Assembly (NCBI GenBank): GCA_026413225.1
Contig: CM048552.1
Coordinates: 28,791,501-28,855,500, forward strand
Source: Otis tarda
Lineage: Eukaryota; Chordata; Aves; Otidiformes; Otididae
Direction of reading: 5' to 3'
DNA length: 64,000 nt
The translations under genes and the position numbers were made by a program. Position 1 is the stretch's first letter, and each line of letters begins with the position of its first letter. Of the stretch, positions 50,350-63,374 are shown piece after piece. Below the pieces are notes generated by a model. It saw nothing but the letters and a program-made list of their open reading frames with translations. It ran no database searches and was not told the DNA's origin.

Positions 50350-53300
50350 CCAAAGTCATAAGTGTGTATGTAATATTCACATAGTGCTCTTCTTCCAAGG
50401 TGGTAAAACAGGGACACTAGACTTTATGAAAGAAATAATAACTGCAAATTTGTTACAATTCTGTGATAACCAGGAGGAGTAATTAATATCTGTGATGTGT
50501 GGTACAGCTTAAACTGTAAAATAGTCTGATTCATCTACATTTATCTAATAAAGTGTTTACCTTTCCAGTAGTGAAATCTGCAGTGGGTTAGAAAATAAGA
50601 AAACTGTTTCACATTTCTTGTAAGTTGTACAATGGCTGCTCTTTTTATTTAGAAAATAGAAATTTACATAAAAGTGGGAAATGTTTCTCATCCCTAAGGA
50701 GAACAAATTTCATTAAAATATTCTAGTTTTCCAATGAAAATTCAAAACGTTGTCTAGCAAGCAGAAAATAAAGTTATTTAAACAAAGCCTTGCTTTTTCC
50801 CTTAAAAGAGTTTTGACTAAGTATATTCAGTTTTATTTATGAGTTGCTTTTCTTGAATGAAACGTTCGTACAAAACAATCAATGTTTACAATAAAATAAT
50901 TTTTGTTGGCTGAAATTAGTGGTTTTCAATGTACAAATTAGGCTTGAAGTTTCATTCGTCATGGTTATTTAGGACTGGATTACCACACATACCATTTTCC
51001 CCCTTTGGATTGGGATAGAAGGTAGAACATTGTAACAAATTCACTGAAATATATTGTCGTGGTCAGAACTAGTCAGAAAATTTCTCCCACGGAAAATTTA
51101 AAACAGGAAGAGAAACGCGAGAAATCGAAATATTTTTATTTGCAAATCCTGCCATACTGCCTGCCAAGAGTTGTGGTCCAAGTCTTCTTCGTCGGGGGGG
51201 GGTGCATGATCAAGATATTATACATACAATAGTAGCCTTTCTTAGCTAATCTGACTTAAGAAAATCCCCAGAAGATGTAATGTAGCTGAGCAATCCAGGT
51301 CCCCATTTATTAGTACAGAGACAGGGAAGATGACTTACTGCTCTTCTAATCTCCACATTTAAAGCACCAGTGTGGTAGCATTCCAGCTTTCTGGCACATG
51401 GCTCTTACACCATTTTTTAATAAAATACCCAGATCTCTTCCATGAATAAAGAAATTATTTTAGGTCACAAACCCAGCTGACCATTGAAAACAAACAAAAA
51501 AAATAATAGTGAAATATAACTTCTCATAATCCTCTGACCCAAGATCCTCTTCATAGCTAGTGAGAGCAGCAGGCACCGCTGAGATGCAATTCCTCTAAAA
51601 CACGTCAGATAAATCACATGCAGATTGCACCCTATTCCTCTCCATGAACTCCCAAAAATGTTGGCTTAACTCTCTCAAATATAGCTCTCCAACAGTAAGT
51701 GAGATCAATCCCAGCTCTGGTCTTCAGTCACACAATGTTCTAGTGGAAGGAAAGAAAAGAAAGGAAAGAAAGCCTCCCCTTGGGTTAGGAAGTTACTTTT
51801 TCTATCTCTTCTGAGCTCTTTTTGTCCCCATCTTGATGCTATTTCACAGAGTGACTGTTGGATCTCTTTCAGGAGACTTTCACATCATTTTCTGAAGAGT
51901 GGTGAAACTGAAATTTTCAGTCCCATTTCTTCTTTATACTTTCATGTACTCCCACAAAATTTCAACAATCAAAGCTACATTTACATTTTGTAAAAGAAAA
52001 CAACACAACAGTCTTGTTCTGAATAGGATTTTTGGTTTGATTTCCATGTTCAGCTCAATGAAGTAAATAATAAAAATATATATGCATCTTTTGATATGTT
52101 CCTGCAATTCTAATTAATTTAACCAAAATAATATGTGAGTTTTAAGAAATGTTAGCTTGTGGTCTGTATTTACATCTCAAGCACAACACTTCAAATTTAC
52201 ATTGACTCCTTTGAAGTCAGTGGTTTACAGTCTAGTGTAAATGACAACAAAGTCTACTCTGTGACCCTACAATTATCCTAGTAGAAGGACTCCATCTGTA
52301 ATTGTACTTTATGGCACATTACAGTGTAGGTATACAAATTTGCTGCAGAAATCTACTTTTGAACTTTGCATTCTTTTCTTTAAACTGCTACCTTAGTGAA
52401 ATAATTTATGGATCTTTTGCTATCAAAATATGCTAAAAAGAGATGAATGAATCTAACTTCACAAGCATAAATCAGCAAGTATATTTTAAATTCTTTCAAC
52501 ACCACTGATCAGCTATACAATTAAAAGAATAGAAAATGGCTGCAAATATCTGGAGAGATCATTCAGTTCATCCTTTACTCCAAAGGAGGTGTCAGCACTT
52601 AGGAGATTAACTAGGATACACAGTATAGCTTTCCTTTTGCCTTCCACAACAAAAAGGTGTTCAGAAAGTCCCATTTTCAATATTTTCAGGAGTCCAGTCC
52701 AGGATCCTAAATACATACAGGCAAATGAAATTTTAGTTATCTAAATGTTTGCATGTTCAAGTTCCCGTTGGTAATTATCTATATCTGCACATAAGGTCGG
52801 ATCTAACATTCACTGAAATCAATGTGGATTACTTCACCATTACCTTTCATGGACTTTGGAGTAAGCCCCTACACAGGCCCACATGCACAACTGTAAACAT
52901 ACAATGTTTCATACAAATTTGGCTACGTAAAGCACACTTATTTGAAAGTTTCCTCCATAAATGATCACAAATCAGCATAAATGTTAAAAGAAAATTTCTC
53001 CAGCTAAATTAAAGCATCATTCTTAAGATCAGAATATTATTAATATAGTTAGTAGTGAATATAGGGTGTTTCCCCCTCTTCTCACATACTTTTGTTGCAC
53101 ATACCTTCATACACCTGAATAACCAGCAGTTTCTTCAGGCAGCTCTAATAACAGCTCTTAACAAGGCTAGGAGGACAACTCACATGAAAAATTTAGATAT
53201 CTACAGAGAACCTTAAGAAACACTAAAGCTTTGTTTTACTTGTTGTTTCTTGAACAACAACCTTTTACCATTCAGAGTATTTGCTGTACAATGGAGATGT

Positions 53301-54284
53301 TAGTAGTTACCCATAGACTGTACTTTATCTTTTACTGTAAACCTCTTAGGCAGTGCATTCACATTTCATGTCCTTTCACAGTGCAGTTCACTTGGAGACA
53401 AAAGTAAGAGGAATTTGTTTCAGTTGAGCTATTCCTTTTTAACAGACACTTTCCAGCTCACTTGCAGAAGCTGCCGAAAGGGAAATCAAGGATTGAGATT
53501 AGCATTTCTTTTTCTCCAAGATTTGAAAGACCAGTAAGGTCATGAGGATTTTTAAAATTTATTTGTTGTTGATTAAAGTGTCATTAAACTATTTGCCAAT
53601 TGATGGGCTGTCAACTATGGGACAGTCTTTCATCTCGAACCCTCTAATTGTACAGTCTTCCAAGATGCCATCATCAGATCTTAAACTTGTCCTGCTGGAA
53701 ACTGCTTCCAACTTTGACAGTTTTCCAATCACTTCTACCAAATTTGTTTCAATAAAAAAAACTAATTATCTTAATTACATATTAGTCTCAGACTGGGCAT
53801 TCAGTGCTGAACTTTCATTTGTTTATATGCTGTTCAAAACTAATATTATAATAGATGCATATGACTAGAAAATGTTTGTCCAAATATTTTAAAATATACT
53901 ACTAAAAACAATAATGGCAAATTTTTTCTAAGCTGTTGTACTTTCATATGTATGTTGCTTATAAATAATAAAGAATGCAGTCTCATCCAATCAGAATTTA
54001 AGTAACTTAAAAATGTACATGGAATTTTTATTATATATTTTATTTTACACAAAATATAATGACTAAATTCTATATTATCAAAAGATTTCTAAGATGATTA
54101 CCACCTTGCAAAACAAAATATTGTTTTAAGCAGAGGTGGATCCAGTCACTGATTCAAAGCCTCGTTGTGAGGGAACCTATTTCATCAAGATCTTGTAATG
54201 AACCTTTTGGCTACCGCTTTCCACTGCAGAAATGCTGGAAAGTATAAAACAATTCTTCTCTGCATCTTCCTACTCTTTTTGCAG
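50350..54284. other. AT-rich noncoding spacer
   Basis: It contains a 9-G run at 51194-51202 and a purine-rich GAAAG tract at 51745-51772. ORFs up to 108 aa (53542-53868, plus) lack domains. No exon or mobile element is recognised. Confidence 0.5.
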
Positions 54285-54411
54285 CCCCCGCTCAAAATCT
54301 CATCACAGAGGGACTGCTGGTGTTCAAGGAGCCCAAAGATTCAACTGTTTTTCTTGTCTCTGAATGGAGAAGTGAAGTAAAGGCTCTCTCCAACATAGGC
54401 CTTAGCATCAG
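54285..54411 (+). other. Candidate internal exon, 127 bp (weak)
   Basis: A strong acceptor (TCTTCCTACTCTTTTTGCAG, ending 54284) and a strong donor (ATCAG/GTAAGC, GT at 54412-54413) delimit 127 bp with one frame open throughout: 2 nt, 41 codons, 2 nt. The peptide has ordinary globular composition (it includes TEGLLVFKEPKDSTVFLVSE and ends LSNIGLSIR). The length is not a multiple of three. The next acceptor-like site (55044) would bring an early stop in the implied frame, which argues against a simple coding pair. The minus strand of the same segment is also open, so a noncoding-RNA or cryptic exon is equally possible. The protein is not recognised. Confidence 0.22.
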
Positions 54412-56114
54412 GTAAGCACAGAGTAGAAAAACATGTATCAACTGTATTAACTCCCGGTGCAGTGCTACCACTGTTTTCACATTATATTTTCCAAAGTTCC
54501 AGCGGAGTGACCTGCCTCCAGGCCCTCTGGGTAGCAAGGGCTGGCTCCCCAGCTAAAAACTGTAGCAAGGCCATAACTTACAAAAGCATTTTAATATTTT
54601 CTGGGTTAAAACATATTGCTTAAATATACAAAATTTTCAAAATTATTAAGCAACAACAGGAGCAGAACTAGAAAATTACTGAAAGGTGAAGGACACAACC
54701 CTGTTGTGCCTCTGTTGTGTTTTGTCAGGAGAGAGTGTAACAACCATTCATTCTGCCCATTGTGTGGTCACCAAACCTTTCTTTCAAGAGTGAACTATTA
54801 TGAACTAGTTTTGGATACATTTTACTATGAATATGTATTTAACAAAAAATGTACATAATATAATAGTGAGAGTATTTGAAAAATAATGTATTCTTTTAAA
54901 AATATTGTCAGTAATTAATACAGTATGTTTCCATAATTTCTTTTAAGATTTGGGACATGATCATACAAAATGGATTTCAGCAGTGGAAAATATTATCATT
55001 TGGCATCTATCTTCCAAACTGGTATATTGTTTTTTTTTCTCCAGCAGAGGTCTGCACTGAGCACTACTGTCAACATTCCCACCAAGAAAAATACTACCAA
55101 AACTGGTTTGGATTGTCTAAGACCTACACAAGGGACAAGGCCACCTATGGGGGTCTTTACCTTAATACTGGCATTGGGTCTAAGCTTTGATTTAAGTTCC
55201 CAGGCAACAGATCTATTAAAGCTATATTACTAAGGTTCACAGTGCCCCTGAAAGCTTTATTAAATGATTATTTCACAGCATGGAGGGAAATCTGTTGAAA
55301 ATTAATATGCAGCATCAGCTAGTCATGGCTCATATCTAAGATATGCTCTTCGTGTCGAAAAAAAAAAAAGTAGAATTTTCCAAATAAGAAAGTGCAAGTG
55401 AAATTCTTCATGTTAACTTTACTTGCCTAATCTGACTTCTAGGACTACAGTCAATGGGGAGAAATGGCCTTTTCTAGAGTTGATTTCATCTTTCTTCTGT
55501 CTTAGGAGACCAATCTGGGTAGGATGCATTGCCTTTTGGAAGTGTCCCTCTGCTTCTGCAGATCATAGAAGCTGCCTCACCAGAGTGGCTGAAGTTAAAC
55601 AGGAATCCCAGTTTATGTGAAAGGCGTAAGACTTCATGTATCCATTCAACACATGGGATTCCAACAGACTCAAAGAAATATCTTGAATATATAGGGCATT
55701 TAGTGTATTAGGTTTTTGTTTTTGTAGAAAGAAATTTGACACAACTAATGCCAAGTAAAATCATGCCAACACATACTTCTTCAAAAGAATTGGTCGGAAA
55801 CAGTTAATTACCTAAACTTCTACAGTGTTGCCACAGTCAGAATACACATATTTTCTTCTATAAAACACAATTACATGTTTTATGAAGGTGATTTTTAATG
55901 AACAGTTAAGACCTCTAAATAATTTAGATACAATTTAATCTTAACAAAATTTGTCATTTTGCATTATTACATTGCTAAGAAATGTAATAATTCGGATCAT
56001 ACAGTCCTAAAGTTATGAACGATTAAGTAAATGAGCAAGTTCTCTTGCTGACTTAAAGTAATGTGGAAGGTAAAGGATAGGAAGAGCCCAGACAGGCAGC
56101 TCCTATCCCTGTGA
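54412..56114. other. Noncoding spacer with exon-like acceptor
   Basis: A NAGNAG-type acceptor (TTTTTTTTCTCCAGCAG, ending 55044 or 55047) precedes two overlapping open frames that stop at 55190 and 55233. No donor follows, so a terminal exon is conceivable but unsupported. An A-run lies at about 55358-55369. Otherwise nothing is seen. Confidence 0.45.
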
Positions 56115-56129
56115 GCACCAGATGGCAGT
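56115..56129 (+). promoter_or_regulatory. CTCF-like binding motif
   Basis: GCACCAGATGGCAGT matches the common CTCF core form CCAGATGGCAG with the preceding CAC, in plus orientation, the same as the site at 9455. The match is direct and occupancy is inferred. Confidence 0.4.
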
Positions 56130-56136
56130 CCGGAGA

Positions 56137-56146
56137 TGATTGACAG
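56137..56146 (+). promoter_or_regulatory. PBX-MEIS composite site TGATTGACAG
   Basis: TGATTGACAG is an exact match to the well-known PBX-MEIS/PREP heterodimer consensus. It begins 8 bp after the CTCF-like motif. A 10-mer match has low but real odds of chance in 64 kb on two strands. Confidence 0.4.
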
Positions 56147-59100
56147 CTCTTCGTTTTCTCCTGGACTCCCCAGACCAAAAGCTTTCCTTGTTACAGTACT
56201 TGTCTGACCAACCCTGTTCTGAAAGCCTTCTACACTTTTGTATCTGCTAAATAAGATACATTGACCCTGGGGATTTAAGGGTAAAAATACTTTTTCTGGA
56301 GAATAAGATTTATGTTTTCCATAAACTCATCCATACCACCTTACTGACGCTGAAATGCCAGAGAATTGTTCTCACATAAAGCATACTTGCACAAATTAAG
56401 CTCTGAATTTTGCTGGTAGACCAGACCACACTAACACACCCCAAAAGTTTAAATAACCTACAAAACCATTCCAGGAAATATGAGGCATATAACTCTTTTC
56501 TCTACTGGGTCACAATGTTTTTCACAGTGCATGTAACAGAGATCAGTTCAAATCTGTTACTCAAAATGAAAAAAAAAAAAAGAAAATCCTCAGACCTTCA
56601 AATTAATACTGGAAAAGATACATTACAAAGTTTATAAGACAGGTTGAACTAGTGTAAAATCAGTATCTTTGTTAGGAAATTTGATGGTCTAAGAGGCCAT
56701 GTTTTGGCTATGTAAGCGATTTAGAACAGCTTACAATCTGACAAGTTGAACTTATTTTATAGCTTTTCTTGCTAACCTCCAGGGGAAAAAAAAGTAACAT
56801 TTGTTATATATAAAAGAAAATATACTAAGATGTACACCAACATCCATGGAAGCTATCCTACTTTATTTGTTACTCCTCATTGTGTCATTTTAATTGGTCT
56901 GGTGATCCATTTAAGATTAAATTTTGTTAACAAAGGAGGTAAACAACAACAAAAAATGGAAGGAACAGTAAAAATCTTATAACTTCCCACATAGTGATAA
57001 AATATTTTTTTTTAATATCAGAAAAACAAATTTTATTAACAAATACAAATGTTTCACTGAAAATACCTGCCAATTTCTATCTATACAAACATGTAAGTCA
57101 TTCTTAATTCACTGGAGCTTTTCTCTAAGCCACGCAGCCACTCTTTTCACCTTGCAAAATTGTGCTCACATATACAGATAGCTCAGGTTTCTAAAAAGGA
57201 CCAGTTATCACATTTTAAGTAATTCACAATGTTGATTTATTTTTTATTTGTCTGTTTTGGTAAACAGTTATTTGAACTGCATGATCCTTCCTGTCCTCGT
57301 CTTTATGCAAACACCAAGGGAATTTCATGCACCTTCTCCAGGGGATACCTGAAGCATTTCTGAAGCTGAGAAGGCTGCATTTTAATAAGAAATTTTGTTA
57401 CTGAATACTGCTAAAAACACCAAAGCATATGAATTTAGAACCTGTGACAGTATACATGAAAGTAAAGCTAGTAAAAATTGTAGGTTTTTTCTCAAGGAAA
57501 TTTAACAACTTTGGAGAGGTCTGACCACGTTTATTGAACTATTAATTCTGTTAGATTTACAAAAGTTAAATTCAGTAAGTAATCACTATTTTAATAGGCA
57601 TTCATCAACAAACAGCTCAAGCACTGTTCAAATTACTTGCAAAAAAGCAGGAAGCCTGTGCTCATCATCTTGACTAAAGAACTGAAGAAGTTTACTAGTC
57701 TTCTATCACATGTACATTTGTTTGGTTGCACTGGATATATCAAGAATTTTTGGCCTCTGTTCATTGTACACTGTTTCTAAATTATTTTCCACATAATTCT
57801 AGCATATGTGGAATCTCATATTACAATTCTCATGAGATTCTACCCACAGTGGCCATGCAAAATACATTTATGGACATTACATATAATTTGTCTTACAAAG
57901 AAATAAATTGTTTCTTCCAGAGTGCTGTCATGTGGTTATACTCTAGTGATGTTTAAAAATTATAGACTGAGGACAATTCTACACAAATAATTAGTAGGTT
58001 TAATTCTCTTTTTAAAGTAGATCTGTGGAATTTTCAATGTTCATGGACTATTCTAATATTTTTATACTGTTGTGAGAACACGGAAGAGCTTTATAGCCTT
58101 AGATAGGTCTACTAGGGAAAGTCTGTGATGCAGACTGTGCAAGACAACTGCTGTAGTACACAAATGCTGGGGGACCAAAAGATAGGGACAGACTGGCCTC
58201 TAATGAAGGGGCAGGAACAAAATCCAGAAGGGATTTCAGAGATAACCATTATTCAAAGGGAAGCGGGGACAGTCTTTAAAAGTCATACTTGCTTTTAAAA
58301 CCACTTACAAAATAGTATACGAGTAAAAGTAATACAATTAAAACTAACTGGTTTTCAGTTGCAACGGAGGTGGGATGAAGATCATACATATGGCCCATGA
58401 CCACTGCTTAGCTGAGAGGCAATACCTTGCTATGCTAGAGTGACTCCAGTGCTTTCAGTGTCTGTGTCCATACTCTTAAAATCAGTAGAGCAAAACGATG
58501 GTGTAAAGATTTTCCCTCACATTCTAGTTTGAAAGTTGCATCTTAATAAAGATACAGCACAAATTTTCAGCTTAGTTATCAGTAAAATGTTTAAAGCAGA
58601 AGTCTTCAACCAATCTCTCATACATAACTTCCTTCACAAATTTTATAGTAATCACTCCATTAGACAGTATTTTTAAAACCAAAATATACATGCATAAACT
58701 ACTGACACTTTCATTTTTAAAAGTGTTTGGGACAGTCATGCTACCAGAGTGCTGGAAAAACATGATAAAGGCATAATTCTACTATCACTATGAGGACACT
58801 GATTTTGTAGGGTTTTGTCTTCCTGTTTTGAGATAAATACAAAAAGATCTTTACCAGAGTTGTGAAATGGCTCTCTATACACATTTAACTGTCATGTTTC
58901 ACCTATGTATTTTCAGGGATTTACAGCTTTTACTAAAGTAATTACTGTTTATAATCTTAAAAGTATAAACATCTGAGAAGCAGGTATCACAAATAGAAAA
59001 TCCATTATTTGGTATCAATGTATTCAAACACTATTTTATAAGTTCAAATAAAGTTTAAAAAGGAAATATCTGCACAAAGAAAATAAATTAAAGCCAGACA

Positions 59101-61959
59101 TTCTAGAAAAAGATCACTAGTGATGATCAAAAGAAGGAATTTGACAAACTGTACACTAGCTAACATCAATGAGCCGCAGAGTAGCCCTGCACTTCTCAAA
59201 AGTCTTCCCCCCCCGCCCGCACCCTGAAGTGTTACCATGTCTGTGTAATAATAGCATGGTTTTATTCCACAGAGCTAGTCCTTTTGAGCATTCTAAGCAG
59301 GATCTGCTGACTTCAGTAAGGAGAAAAAAAAAGTTTTAAGGCTTTTTATTGCAGTTAGACCTGCAAAACCAGCACAGCCGAGAAAGATGGATTCTGTTCC
59401 TTCTTGTTCATCTTCAATAGAATTCTTTAAAATGACAATGAAAAAAAAATGCCTAGTTGTCATAGGTCATTAAATGTAAAAGTTCCCAGGCATGAACTGT
59501 ACTGAAGCAGGATGCTGTGCCTGCATATAGGCTTGCAGGACAGATGCCTCATAAATTACTTGGAAGGAATACATATCTCCTCTGAATAAAACATAGAAGA
59601 AGGGGACAAACATCATGCACTGAAAAACAGCTCATACTCCCAAAGTCACTTAAGTGTAATGACTGGCCTTTCCCAGCCAGAATCCTCGTGGCTTTCAAGC
59701 AGCTAAGGCAACCCCGTAATCAAGTCTCCTACACACAACTCCAGACCCGGCTTCAGAGTCCCCACACCATCCCATACCATCCTGTGTCCACATCACCCCC
59801 AATGCTGAACACAGACTCCCCTTAGTATCGAAGAGAGAGAACTGCTGGCAGAATGTTTTTTCCAAAGGTCTGCTGACATCAGAACTGGCTTTTGCCCTTG
59901 ATCTGCCACAGCCTTGCCTTCCTAGTCTTCAATAGGTAACAAAGCCTATTTTCCTCTTAAGTCAACTTTAGTGCAACTCTTAGCTTCAATTAGAGGGGTG
60001 TATACTTGTTTCAGACTATTTTCTATTATATTTGCCTTCAAATTTTTATCCATGGTACAAATTGAGACAATGACTGATAACATGGCTATAGAGCAAGTAG
60101 TGCATGGAATGGGCGCCTATTGAGACTTTTTCATCTATCAAAAATAAATATTTTTTAGACCACAAATGCAACACCTGATTTTCTGTGTCTTTTATAACAT
60201 GAACTACTTGCTTGTCATTTTAAAAACTAGCTTTAATTGATTTTGAGATTTCAAGTGTCACTACTAGGACCTATTTTTATTTTATTGCACTGGCTTCTAC
60301 TTTATTGTTTCATTTTATGTTAGTCTGTTGAGATCTCTTTATATGAGATATTTTCTTCTTAGCCATATTTTATTGAAATGTCAACTAGTACTAAGGATCT
60401 TTCCATGGTTTTTTGAAACTTAGAAATAGCTTGGCTCTTACATGATACTTTAATAATGTTGCCAATCCTCTGATAAGTTGTTCACATCAGATATTTAGCC
60501 CCAGTACCTAATGCTTGAGAATCTACATTGATTCTCTTCACGTTCCGCCTCTGCATTCCAAGATTTATGAATATTAAGTTGTGCTTGCCCCAGAGCAAAA
60601 GTATACTCACTAAGATATTTGCTGAGATCAGGAGTCTCTCTGCCCCATTTTTAAAACAAAGGCATTAATAAGGAAGCACTATAAAATGTATGACGCTGAT
60701 AAAATAAGGAAAATTCAGTATTTTTAATAAAGTGAGAAAAAAAATCCTCTAGTTCAAAGCACCCTACCCAAGCTACTCTAAATAATGCAAAAGAGTAACA
60801 ATTTATGACACTTCTACAGAATTGTCTGCTGAGAAACGTGAATAAACCCTGATTTCTAAAATTACAACCATTATTTTTAAAAACAGTGGTCACCCAAGGT
60901 AAAAAGATATCACTGTCTATAATTTTAACCCTTACTAATATGTGAGCAGATACTATATACAGCACCTACGGCGGTCAGTTAGAATCAGCGGCAATGGTTG
61001 CACCGTTACTCAGCGCACCCGTAATTGCTTTGTGTACCAAGCACACAGTCAGAGGCTGCATGTGTACGTCTTTCAAGGCTGAAACATCTTTCACAAGGAC
61101 TAACTGAGCTTTATAATTTTAAATGCATACATAAACATGTGTGCTTTTAAAATTCCTGAAATGTCTTTTTTTTTTTTTTAAATAATTAAATTTCTAAAAT
61201 TCTATTCCAAATGTTCTCAGCTTCCTTTGTGATTTGGTCCATTTTTATGCAGGCATGAAAATAAGGAACTTATTTAAGACAAGCTGAAAGTGGTGAGAAG
61301 GGAAAAAATCACAGAAGAAACATGAATGAGGTGGTTTACTAGTTTACCAACAGGTGGAATAAACGTGCTATGCAAAAACATCCCATTGAGATAAGTGCTG
61401 GAGCAAACTAATACTAATCATTTATGTAGGCATATATTAAGACACTCAAGGCTCGGTTTCTAAACTGTGACTACATAATATTACTTCTGCCCCTCTGTTT
61501 GTAATTACATTGCTTTCAGTTTTCTGTATTAAACAGTTCCCCAGCTGCTCTTTAGAGAATAATAAATTGGTTAATTTTAAGAGCAACCACATATGGTTAA
61601 GATAATTCAAGAGATATAACTGAATAATGTAAGTCATCCCTTTTTTTACACAAATCTTTATATTAAACTAAAAATAGAGCTCTACCGTGTTTATTACAGT
61701 AAATATTCTTATTGAAACCAACAGTATATGAGGTATTCCCAGCAGGTTCTGTGTAAGCCATTATTGAAATTTCTCATTGCAATTATTTTTCAGCAATTTC
61801 CTCCCACTGTTATTCTATATATTACAATGTATTGAGCACAAAATAAGATGTTGGTATCTCTCAGTATAGCTTCTATTGGATTATGAATTAAGGTGGATAT
61901 AAATTGGATTGCAAATTAAGAAATACGAAAAGTCAAGGCACCCCTTGGATACAGAAAGC
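56147..61959. other. AT-rich noncoding spacer
   Basis: It contains a C-rich run (CCCCCCCCGCCCGC, 59207-59220) and a C-rich, G-poor patch at about 59700-59820. Homopolymers are at 56570-56582 (A) and 61167-61180 (T). The largest ORF (60651-60965, minus, 104 aa) has no domain. No repeat family is recognised. Confidence 0.5.
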
Positions 61960-62290
61960 TCGCTCTGTGCAGCAGACACCTCACCTCCCCACCAGCATCA
62001 GGGCTGACACCCGAGACACTTCAGGAGAACACTCTCATTCGCCACACAGGCAGAAATAAGAAATTCCCTGGCTTCAAGAAGTGCTAGAGAGATTTATTCT
62101 TCTCTTTACTGGCAATCGCTATGTAGGACATTATCTGGGTTCCCGGGTAGCATTAATGGTTCTGTTTTCTGCATGCCTCGGGCCACAGGGCTGTGATTAC
62201 TTTTAATCAGTTTCAAGACTCCCCACCCTCAGCTGTGCTTCGGTTATCTTCTGACTGGATCCGTACGTTGTAGCCTACCTACCGTAACAC
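61960..62290. promoter_or_regulatory. CpG-enriched block with paired homeodomain half-sites
   Basis: About ten CpGs fall in 330 bp, above the local background. It includes TGATTA (62194-62199) and TAATCA (62204-62209) as an inverted pair 4 bp apart, a layout used by homeodomain dimers. It is not a CpG island. The functional reading is inference. Confidence 0.22.
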
Positions 62291-63326
62291 TTGGAAGCTT
62301 CCCTGAGGCTTTCAGGCTATGCAGAATGCAGCCAAAATGAAAGTTTAGGTCCCTTTCCTTCCCCTTGCTCTCCCTACAAGAACTTCGCTGGCTGTTCCCT
62401 GTTTCCCATCAGTAGTCCCAAGTACTACACAGCAACCAGAAATCCTGCCCATTCTTCTGTAAAGCAATGCCATAAAACAAAAAAAAAGAAAGGAAAATAA
62501 AAACAGAATAGAAAAAATAATAAAGAAAATATATAATAAAATAAAACATTTTCCTGGAAGCTTGCAATGTTGTTTCTTATTTATACTACCCTTAAATTCC
62601 TTCTGAATACCCATGCAAATACATGTAAACTCACTTTACACATATTCCTGATAAAAAAAGTCTCAACATCATCAGTCTCCATGATCACAAAGAAACTTTA
62701 CCAGTCTTCATCCCCCATTAAACTCAGTTTAATGGGTGCAATGAGGAGACAATCTGTGAATATGCCCATAAACCCAGTGAAACACATTCTGCCACTCACA
62801 CTTGTTCCTTATTCGTTAGCCACCTTCATTTCAGTGAAACTTACAACTTAAGTGTAATCGACCTCTGCCAATACAACAAGCACACTCTCTGTTTCAAAAG
62901 ATCTGTGACAGTCATTGCACAGGGATGCTGAAACTTAACACAGGTGCTTAAAGAGAGTGAATATTGCTGGCAACAGTAAAATAGTTGTCACTATCATATG
63001 CTAACTATCAGTAGCATAACAAACACCAGATTTTCTATGATTGTGGTAAAATCATGCCAGTGTAGGGAGTGGGGAGCAAGTGGGAAGATGTGGTGGCAGT
63101 ACCCTGTGCATAAGCCATTCTTATTATTCAGAAAAAGAAAGAAAAGAAAGTTGGGGAAAATGTATTTATAAAACTCCCTGGTGAATAATATATTAATTAT
63201 CAAAAAGGGCTCAGCCAAACACTCAGACAATTTATATGGCACATCAGACAAAATACACCAGCTATTCAAAAGATTGAGGCAGAAGAGATCAGGCTTGTGC
63301 AGATTGTCTCGCTGACATGCAGCGTT
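62291..63326. other. Noncoding spacer with A-rich low-complexity tract
   Basis: 62476-62548 is an A-rich low-complexity tract that makes the 89-aa minus ORF (62345-62614) Phe-rich by artefact. No gene or mobile element is recognised. Confidence 0.5.
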
Positions 63327-63374
63327 CTAGACAAGCAAGTGAACATGCTACTAGACAAGCAAGTGAACATATTA
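63327..63374 (+). repeat. 24-bp tandem duplication (two copies)
   Basis: CTAGACAAGCAAGTGAACAT plus four bases occurs at 63327-63350 and again at 63351-63374. The copies differ only in the last few bases (GCTA versus ATTA). It is a simple recent local duplication. Confidence 0.9.
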
